A DNA stretch of 6,372 nt from Gorillibacterium sp. GTDB lineage: Bacteria; Bacillota; Bacilli; Paenibacillales; NBRC-103111. Both the position numbers and the translations under genes were made by a program. Positions within the stretch are counted from its first letter, which is position 1; each line of letters opens with the position of its first letter. The notes beneath the pieces are model-generated. The model did no database searches. It worked only from the letters and a program-made list of their open reading frames with translations, and was not told where the DNA came from. Shown here piece by piece: positions 1 to 4,969 of this stretch. The stretch covers positions 1 through 6,372 of the forward strand of contig JAIMBU010000175.1 in the NCBI GenBank assembly GCA_023511325.1, written 5' to 3'.

Positions 1-1
1 C

Positions 2-514
2 AAAAGAAGTGGGTTGCCCACGGGTAGTCCTCTTGCGTTCGGAGAAAGTCATATTAAATCAAGAATTAAAAATATCATTACCTATAAGAAACCGGCTTTC
101 TGGGTTATAGCAGTTACTCTGCTTCTAACGGCTGTGCTGATCGTCGCCTTTACGGCAAATCCTAAAGTACTGCAGTCCCCTGTGCCAACAAGGGTTGCTT
201 CTAACCAAGTCAACGCGATGCAAATTGATCCTGAACAAACAGCAAATCTTGCCAAAATTGAAGCTTATCTGGCTAAAATCATGTCTTCACCTGGTTTCTC
301 CTCCAACCCTGGTGATTATATTAATGCTCATCAGAGTGAGTATCAATCGATTATCGGAATGGGTGACGAGGCACTTCAGTACTTCCTTGCGCATCAATTT
401 GAAACAGACGGCTTCAACAATGGCCTCAGGGGTCACATCATCATGTCTCTACGCAAAGACCTATTGGAAATTGGAAGCAATACAACAGCCGAAAGTGTAT
501 TACCGAAGAGCTAG
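2..514 (+). CDS. M56 (BlaR1/MecR1-like) membrane protein, C-terminal part; 5' end beyond left edge
   Basis: The frame is open to the left edge, so this is a partial gene; the TTG at 14 is internal and should not be taken as the start. The motif TGSPLAFGESHIKSRIKNI followed by YKKPAFW and one hydrophobic span (about 95-157) is what is seen at the end of the metalloprotease region and last membrane helix of M56 family proteins, which in the BlaR1/MecR1 group sense signals at the membrane and relay them to a BlaI-type repressor. The catalytic HEXXH zinc motif would lie off the left edge and cannot be checked. After the helix comes an outer-side domain of only about 115 residues containing NPGDYINAHQSEYQSIIGM. 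It is not a penicillin-binding sensor domain, so beta-lactam sensing is not supported. The protein stops at a TAG at 512-514 and may be shorter than relatives. The family call is from recalled family sequence; the function of this member is unknown. Confidence 0.75.
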   Translation, partial: KRSGLPTGSPLAFGESHIKSRIKNIITYKKPAFWVIAVTLLLTAVLIVAFTANPKVLQSPVPTRVASNQVNAMQIDPEQTANLAKIEAYLAKIMSSPGFSSNPGDYINAHQSEYQSIIGMGDEALQYFLAHQFETDGFNNGLRGHIIMSLRKDLLEIGSNTTAESVLPKS

Positions 515-714
515 TTCTCTCAGTTCTCTCTGCAAAAGGATTAAAGCGATCCCAAAATTTATTACCAGAAGAAAACACTAAATAACCCCAACAGGTGTTG
601 ATACCTCTCCGGGGTTATAGTGTTTGCATTTGCTAAGCTTCGTAAAGCATGTCGTAAAAGCGGATCTATCTACTTGTGTCAGCAGAAAGTAACTGTAAAC
701 TCACTCCAGTATTT
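515..714. other. Convergent intergenic region
   Basis: This 200-base gap separates two genes that point at each other. Apart from the terminator hairpin it holds only a small imperfect direct repeat, TCGTAAAGC followed three bases later by TCGTAAAAGC (about 641-662). I see no coding potential, RNA gene or promoter here. Confidence 0.6.
573..625. terminator. Bidirectional rho-independent terminator candidate between convergent genes
   Basis: AAACACT (573-579) pairs with AGTGTTT (619-625), and ATAACCCC (582-589) pairs with GGGGTTAT (611-618), with a two-base A bulge at 580-581. An inner AGGT (593-596) / ACCT (603-606) pair closes a small loop. The hairpin lies about 60 bases after the stop of the plus-strand M56 gene and about 90 bases after the stop of the minus-strand GH3 gene, so it can end both transcripts. 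The U-tracts are modest: TGTTTGCATTT on the plus strand and TTTAGTGTTTTCTT on the minus strand partly fall inside the lower stem. Confidence 0.65.
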
Positions 715-3700
715 TTACGGTGAAGGATTGAAGTTCTGTAATCCAAAACCATAAGGAAATAATGGATTCCCATAGGTCGTCGGTACTGGCTGATTGTTAT
801 TGATATAGTTGCGGATTTCAGCACGTTCTGCTTCAGTTGCACCTAGGTCATAGGGAAGATCCCATTTCTCCAGCTGATTGGTAACGACATCCGTCCCTAC
901 CTGATCAACCGAGCGAGGAAGCTGGAAGGGGAGCTTACCCTTTGGCAGATAATCACCAAATAGCAATTGTGAGGTAGCCAGCCCTCCGCCATTTCCCGGC
1001 CGATAAACCACGACGACAGCAGCGCATTTACTTAATATGTCGGTCAAAACATAAGGTCTAGGCATGACAATTACGGCAATCACCGGTATGCCACGGTTAT
1101 AGAATTTGTCGATCTGGGCAACCTGGTCGGCAGGAATCGTAATTTGCTTATCCGCCCATTCCGTCCCGTGGGTGTAGCTTTTCTCACCAATCACCACAAC
1201 GGCTGCTTTGGCCGCAGTCGCGTCATTAAGGGCTACATTCACACTCGCCCCTGCCCTGTCCTTGATTCCCTGAAAGTAAGATTTGGCCTGCGGATTATCA
1301 TGGTAAATGGATTGCCAGATCACATTGGCGATATTGTCATTCCCATTATCGTCACTGGTAGCCCGTGGTCCTGCTACGACAAGCGTCTCACCACTGTTTA
1401 CCTTTAATGGAAGAATACCGTTGTTCTTTAAAAGTGTAAGCGATTGCCGCGCCGCCTCATTGACGATATTGTTGCTTTCCGTACTGTGCCAGATGCTAGT
1501 AGGATAATCCGGATCGCTATAGGGATTTTCAAAGAGACCCAGTTTGAATTTAAGCTCCAGCACTCTTCGTACCGCTTCATTTAAACGCGTCCAGCCTACG
1601 GAACTGATCAGCGCATTAAAGTCGGTTCCCGATGCCATCGCGCCCCCCATCACATCGGTACCTGCATTAAGACTTTTAATCGAGGTGTCGGTTGCCGAGG
1701 CTAACCAGTCGGTTACGACGACTCCATTAAAACCGATGACATTTCTTAAATAGTCAATGGTTGGCTTGCTTACCCCTGCTCCTGCACCACTAGGGTCAAG
1801 GTAAGGTGCAGTACCGTAACCAGGCATAATTGTTGCACAGTTGGCCTCAATTGCCGCATACCAAGTTTTCATATGCCATTTGATTGTCGTACTGTCATAA
1901 ACAATCGCTTGCTCCCCACCGGCACCTTGACTCGGCCAATGCTTGACCGTGATCATGATCGATTTGGGATTGACCTCAGGTCCTCCTTGCATGCCGACGA
2001 TCATCGCGCGTACCATTGCCGCTGTGTAATCGGCATTCTCCCCGCCTCCTTCCTGGAACCTGGGATAGAGCACCTTTGTATCAACCTCTGCCAAGGGCGA
2101 AAGAGTTCCGGTGAATCCCCACGCTTTTTGCTCTCTGCGTTGAAGATCCCCAGCTTGCCAGGCTAGGTTAAGATTGCGCGTTGCCGCCAGTCCCAGCTCG
2201 GTCGGAAAGATCGTCTTCCAGCCTTGAATCTTATCTCCCGTGAAGGCAATGGGCACTCCAAGCCGTTGGGTAGTGGATACTTTCCTTTGAGCATCTGTGA
2301 TAAAGTCTTGCGTTCCATAGGAGAAGACAAAGCCAGCCTGCGAATTGAGCGCATCCAAGGTGTCTGGTGAATAGAAGAGCTGGTTCAGCTTCTCTTCGTT
2401 AGTCATTCGCGACATCAGATCGTTGAGTCGTGTGGAGATCGGGTTGTGCCAGTCTTCATAAGGCTCAATTGCGCCATTCTTATTTAAATCCCGACTGCCG
2501 CCAACAAGATTCACACCATCCGCGACTTGCTCCAGATAAGGAAGATAAACACTGAATTGTCCGATATTGGACTGATTCCTGCTTCCACTCCCATCAACAG
2601 CCACTACATACCACTTGTAGGTCCAACGATCAACGAGCGACGGTGCATTAAAACTGGTTCCGGTGACTTCGCCAACCTTGGTATACCTGTCAAGCAGGTT
2701 TCCTGAGGCGTTCCAGTCATAATCCGTTCTCGAGAGGTTCACCCACACTTCATACCTCGCGGCTCCCGCTTTGGGCTCCCAAGACAAAAGTGGCGTTCTA
2801 GTATTGGTAATCATCTGTCCATTTACTGGAGAAAGCAGCTTAAAGGCGGAGATGGTATAGGCTGCGGTAGCCACTGCCGAATTCGTCATTTCCGACTTGA
2901 TTGCCATCGCTTTAATCGTCGTTGTTGCTGCCACATTGATTGCTCCAGTGTAGGTCGGGGATGCCCCAGTAGGCGTAGAGCCATCTGTTGTGTACTTGAT
3001 GGTGGCACCTGCTGTTGCAGAATTAATCGTTACATTCTGTGCAGACGTATAGGTTCCGGCGACAGGAGTAAACGTAGGTGCAGCCACTTGAGGAGGCTGT
3101 GGTGCGGTTTGACCATAAACCTCAAATTCCCATAAGGAATAACCATATTCGGTACTCCTTTCTGTACCGTACACCCTCACATATCTAGCTGTCACTGACT
3201 TTGCTAAGGTGATTTCGTCTGCCATTCCGTCTGTATGGGTATAAATATCATTCCAATTGTTATTATTTGTTGATACCTGTATTACGTAGGACTTGGCTCT
3301 TGCAGTCTCCCAATAAAGTTTGATTCCCCCGACAATGGTATTTTCACCAAGGTCTACATAGATCCACTGTGGATCTTCAAACTTTGACTCCCAGCGGGTT
3401 TCAGGATTTCCATCAAAAGCGGCACCTGCTGTATTACCTCCGATAAAAGTAAGTGCTTCTGCATTCTTATTCAAGGCAAGGTTGGTGATGCTTGACCCGA
3501 TTGTATACGTTGCAGTTGCTATGGCCGAATCCGTCATCCCTGCCAAGGCTGCAAATGCTTTGATTGTCGTTGTTCTCGTTACATTGATCGCTTGGGTGTA
3601 GGTTGCAGACGCCATAGTGGGTGTGGAGCCATCCGTCGTATACCTGATGGTCGCTCCTGCTGTCGCACAAGCTAACGTAACACTCTGCGCTGAAGTATAG

Positions 3701-4752
3701 GTTCCGCCAGCTGGCGTGAAAATTGGAGTCGCCACTGCTGACCGGTCCGTAACATCAACAGTCACGGTTGAACTAGGGTGTACCGTGAAGGTTAACGGAT
3801 TGCCTTGGATGAGCTTGCCGCTTTGATCCGTTGTCTTGAATAAAACCTGTTTCTGCTCCACCATGTAGTTGACGCTAATGGTCACCGTGGTGCCGACATT
3901 ATATTTCATCTGTTGATTGATCGTCGTGTTCTGTGATTTCAACGTCGACACAAGATTTAGATCAGCCGGACTGAGTCCCATTTCCAAATATTGAACATAG
4001 GGACCTGTCATCGGTATATTTACTGTAGCCGGGTTGGAATTGATCGTATACGCTGCTGTTACCACCGTCGAATCGGTCAAGCCCGCTTTAGTTGCAATGG
4101 CTTTAATGGTGGTAGTAGCTGTCACATTGATCGCCCCGGTATAAGTTGGCGATGCCGCTGTAGGAGTTGAGCCGTCTGTCGTATATTTGATCATTGCACC
4201 TGCTGTCGCGCTTGTCAGCGTTACATTCTGCGCTGAGGTGTAGGTTCCAGCAGCCGGGGTAAAGGTAGGTGCTGCCACTTGATCTACAGCCGTTGTCGAT
4301 GTAAGGCTCAGCCAGTCGAGGTTCCAGCCATTGGTAACTGCATATACCCGCAGGGTTTGGCTTCCTGCGGTCAGATTAACTGAAGCTGAAACCGTCTGCC
4401 AGTTCTGCCATCCGCCTGTATTGGGAACGGTTACAGTTGCTAATACAGTGGTGCCTTTAAGCAACTGCAATTGGGTCCCCGCATAGGGACTGGATACCCT
4501 AAACTCAGCTTTATAGACTCCGGCCGTCTGCACATTGACTGTATAATCCATCCAGTCAGCAGCATCGACATAGCTTACATTCAAGCCACCCTCCGAGGCT
4601 ATTTCCGTCTCAACTCCAAACATGTTGGCATAGCTTTCAGCTTCTATCTTTCCTGGATCACCGGGCGCGGCTGTGCTGAGCCCTGCCGATGCGAATAAAC
4701 TCATTACCATAGTTAGGATTAGCAGGAAAGAGGTTGCCTTCCTTTTCGACAT
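715..4752 (-). CDS. Secreted multimodular family 3 glycoside hydrolase (beta-glucosidase type) with CBM6, CBM32-like and three CHB_HEX_C modules
   Basis: Encodes 1345 residues. The ATG at 4752 was chosen because AGGAGG lies 7 bases upstream and it starts a clean signal peptide (MSKRK, hydrophobic core, STAA; cleavage near 28-29). Modules in order: CBM6-type (about 34-155, IEAESY and TGGWQNWQT); CHB_HEX_C copy 1 (159-237); unrecognised beta-rich module (238-339); copy 2 (340-418); F5/8 type C/CBM32-like (422-547, NLALNK, WIYVDLG, ARYVRVYG); copy 3 (556-634); fibronectin-III-like (635-738); two-domain GH3 (739-1345). The GH3 part starts with the EF-hand-like DLNKNGAIEPYEDW, then EEKLNQLF, KH at 937-938, the predicted nucleophile D1015 in GFNGVVVTDW, LTLLKNNGILPL, and ends FPYGFGLQ. 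The family's usual C-terminal FnIII domain is absent. GH3 enzymes release terminal sugars from beta-glucans; here laminarin-type oligosaccharides are inferred from the upstream GH16 gene. Several substrate-site motifs are divergent, so xylosidase or another specificity is possible. Confidence 0.88.
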   Translation of the reverse strand: MSKRKATSFLLILTMVMSLFASAGLSTAAPGDPGKIEAESYANMFGVETEIASEGGLNVSYVDAADWMDYTVNVQTAGVYKAEFRVSSPYAGTQLQLLKGTTVLATVTVPNTGGWQNWQTVSASVNLTAGSQTLRVYAVTNGWNLDWLSLTSTTAVDQVAAPTFTPAAGTYTSAQNVTLTSATAGAMIKYTTDGSTPTAASPTYTGAINVTATTTIKAIATKAGLTDSTVVTAAYTINSNPATVNIPMTGPYVQYLEMGLSPADLNLVSTLKSQNTTINQQMKYNVGTTVTISVNYMVEQKQVLFKTTDQSGKLIQGNPLTFTVHPSSTVTVDVTDRSAVATPIFTPAGGTYTSAQSVTLACATAGATIRYTTDGSTPTMASATYTQAINVTRTTTIKAFAALAGMTDSAIATATYTIGSSITNLALNKNAEALTFIGGNTAGAAFDGNPETRWESKFEDPQWIYVDLGENTIVGGIKLYWETARAKSYVIQVSTNNNNWNDIYTHTDGMADEITLAKSVTARYVRVYGTERSTEYGYSLWEFEVYGQTAPQPPQVAAPTFTPVAGTYTSAQNVTINSATAGATIKYTTDGSTPTGASPTYTGAINVAATTTIKAMAIKSEMTNSAVATAAYTISAFKLLSPVNGQMITNTRTPLLSWEPKAGAARYEVWVNLSRTDYDWNASGNLLDRYTKVGEVTGTSFNAPSLVDRWTYKWYVVAVDGSGSRNQSNIGQFSVYLPYLEQVADGVNLVGGSRDLNKNGAIEPYEDWHNPISTRLNDLMSRMTNEEKLNQLFYSPDTLDALNSQAGFVFSYGTQDFITDAQRKVSTTQRLGVPIAFTGDKIQGWKTIFPTELGLAATRNLNLAWQAGDLQRREQKAWGFTGTLSPLAEVDTKVLYPRFQEGGGENADYTAAMVRAMIVGMQGGPEVNPKSIMITVKHWPSQGAGGEQAIVYDSTTIKWHMKTWYAAIEANCATIMPGYGTAPYLDPSGAGAGVSKPTIDYLRNVIGFNGVVVTDWLASATDTSIKSLNAGTDVMGGAMASGTDFNALISSVGWTRLNEAVRRVLELKFKLGLFENPYSDPDYPTSIWHSTESNNIVNEAARQSLTLLKNNGILPLKVNSGETLVVAGPRATSDDNGNDNIANVIWQSIYHDNPQAKSYFQGIKDRAGASVNVALNDATAAKAAVVVIGEKSYTHGTEWADKQITIPADQVAQIDKFYNRGIPVIAVIVMPRPYVLTDILSKCAAVVVVYRPGNGGGLATSQLLFGDYLPKGKLPFQLPRSVDQVGTDVVTNQLEKWDLPYDLGATEAERAEIRNYINNNQPVPTTYGNPLFPYGFGLQNFNPSP
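2851..3087 (-). repeat. CHB_HEX_C module copy 3 (GH3 protein)
   Basis: Residues 556-634, 79 residues, with VAAPTFTPVAGTYTSAQ, IKYTTDGSTPT and ending AAYTI. It joins the F5/8-type-C module to the fibronectin-III-like module ahead of the catalytic domain. Its DNA differs clearly from copies 1 and 4 although the protein is similar. Confidence 0.85.
3499..3735 (-). repeat. CHB_HEX_C module copy 2 (GH3 protein)
   Basis: Residues 340-418, again 79 residues, with VATPIFTPAGGTYTSAQ, IRYTTDGSTPT and ending ATYTI. It is the most diverged of the four in protein sequence and contains a cysteine (TLACATAG). It joins the unrecognised module to the F5/8-type-C module. Confidence 0.85.
4042..4278 (-). repeat. 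CHB_HEX_C module copy 1 (GH3 protein)
   Basis: Residues 159-237 of the GH3 protein, 79 residues from VAAPTFTPAAGTYTSAQ through IKYTTDGSTPT to AAYTI. It links the CBM6-type module to the unrecognised beta-rich module. This copy is closest in DNA to the copy in the GH16 gene. The family is named from the C-terminal domain of chitobiases and is common as a spacer in secreted Bacillota enzymes. Confidence 0.85.
4195..4271 (-). repeat. 77-bp perfect direct repeat, GH3 gene copy (partner 6296-6372)
   Basis: Every base of 4195-4271 equals 6296-6372, read by eye at a constant offset of 2101. Both copies encode the start of a CHB_HEX_C module and are in the same codon phase of their own genes. Identity drops sharply on the low-coordinate side, with about nine differences in the next 70 bases and many more beyond. 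Confidence 0.85.
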
Positions 4753-4759
4753 AATTTGG

Positions 4760-4765
4760 CCTCCT
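4760..4765 (-). promoter_or_regulatory. Ribosome binding site of the GH3 gene
   Basis: On the minus strand CAGGAGGCCAAATT precedes ATG at 4752. The AGGAGG core is a full match to the Bacillota anti-Shine-Dalgarno sequence with a 7-base spacer. It decides in favour of this start over the in-frame ATG at 4797, which would put 15 polar residues before the signal peptide. Confidence 0.85.
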
Positions 4766-4792
4766 GGTATTTTTTCCTTGTGTTGCGGATAA

Positions 4793-4872
4793 AACATAAC
4801 TTCCTCTGTAATTTTGCTTTACCCTGTATGGAATACCACAAAGCAGCAGCAAAAAAAAGAGGAAGTTATGTT
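4793..4872 (-). repeat. Perfect 15-bp inverted repeat with 50-base loop in the GH3 leader
   Basis: Plus-strand arms are AACATAACTTCCTCT (4793-4807) and AGAGGAAGTTATGTT (4858-4872), exact reverse complements. In the minus-strand transcript the first arm reads AACAUAACUUCCUCU and is followed by eight U; the second reads AGAGGAAGUUAUGUU and carries the alternative ribosome binding site and AUG. It could form a long stem in the mRNA leader, or be a protein-binding operator. No target-site duplication is visible at its flanks, so a mobile element is not supported. Confidence 0.7.
4798..4807 (-). promoter_or_regulatory. Alternative upstream start signal for the GH3 frame (AGAGGA, ATG at 4797)
   Basis: On the minus strand AGAGGAAGTT directly precedes ATG at 4797, in frame with the GH3 gene and 45 bases upstream of the preferred start. 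The AGAGGA is a moderate Shine-Dalgarno match with a short spacer. Starting here would add MFYPQHKEKIPGGQI ahead of the signal peptide. Signal and ATG both lie inside the 3' arm of the 15-bp inverted repeat. Use of this start is uncertain. Confidence 0.35.
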
Positions 4873-4892
4873 CTTGTTCTACCTTACCAATC

Positions 4893-4914
4893 GATAGCTA
4901 TTCTGCTAGCTATC
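4893..4914 (-). repeat. Perfect 8-bp hairpin downstream of the GH16 gene
   Basis: GATAGCTA (4893-4900) and TAGCTATC (4907-4914) are exact reverse complements around a 6-base loop, TTCTGC on the plus strand. It sits about 55 bases after the GH16 stop on the minus strand. No T-run follows directly; the nearest, eight T, begins about 35 bases further on. It is therefore not a standard intrinsic terminator, and may be an RNA-stabilising or processing element at the 3' end of the GH16 message. Confidence 0.5.
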
Positions 4915-4969
4915 AGTTAAGCCTATGCTGCCACTTATTCCGTTTGAGATAGTTGCGCCCGAGCCATTG

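Larger units (their letters stand above)
4753..4969 (-). other. Intergenic leader between GH16 and GH3 genes
   Basis: This 217-base gap follows the GH16 stop and precedes the GH3 start on the minus strand. It contains a perfect 8-bp hairpin, a run of eight T (minus strand, 4858-4851), a 15-bp inverted repeat, and two start codons for the GH3 frame, each with a Shine-Dalgarno-like sequence. I found no convincing sigma-A -35/-10 pair, so co-transcription with the GH16 gene is as likely as an own promoter. Its length and structures argue for post-transcriptional control or partial termination between the two genes. Confidence 0.5.

Noticed and set aside
195..581. Plus-strand open frame of 128 residues overlapping the M56 gene
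   Set aside because: It lies in another frame of the M56 coding region and has no family signal, a K/L/S-rich composition typical of an out-of-frame reading, and no ribosome binding site. Only its last part passes the M56 stop.
1144..2166. Several plus-strand open frames of 60-100 residues opposite the GH3 domain
   Set aside because: They are antisense to a strongly supported conserved catalytic domain and show no recognisable motifs; GC-moderate coding DNA often leaves such open antisense frames.
2455..2490. Dockerin repeat
   Set aside because: The calcium-loop pattern occurs once only, without the second repeat and paired helices of a dockerin, and sits at the front of the GH3 domain, where such a loop is common.
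4851..4858. Classical intrinsic terminator for the GH16 gene using the run of eight T
   Set aside because: No GC-rich hairpin ends directly before the T-run on the minus strand; the nearest stem is about 35 bases away.
4798..4860. Sigma-A promoter for the GH3 gene
   Set aside because: Candidates such as TTGGTA...TAACTT or TTGTGG...TAAAGC match the consensus poorly or have wrong spacing, so no promoter was annotated.
4793..4872. Miniature inverted-repeat transposable element
   Set aside because: The arms are only 15 bp, the whole is 80 bp, no target-site duplication is visible, and no second copy exists in the window. A leader RNA structure or operator fits better.
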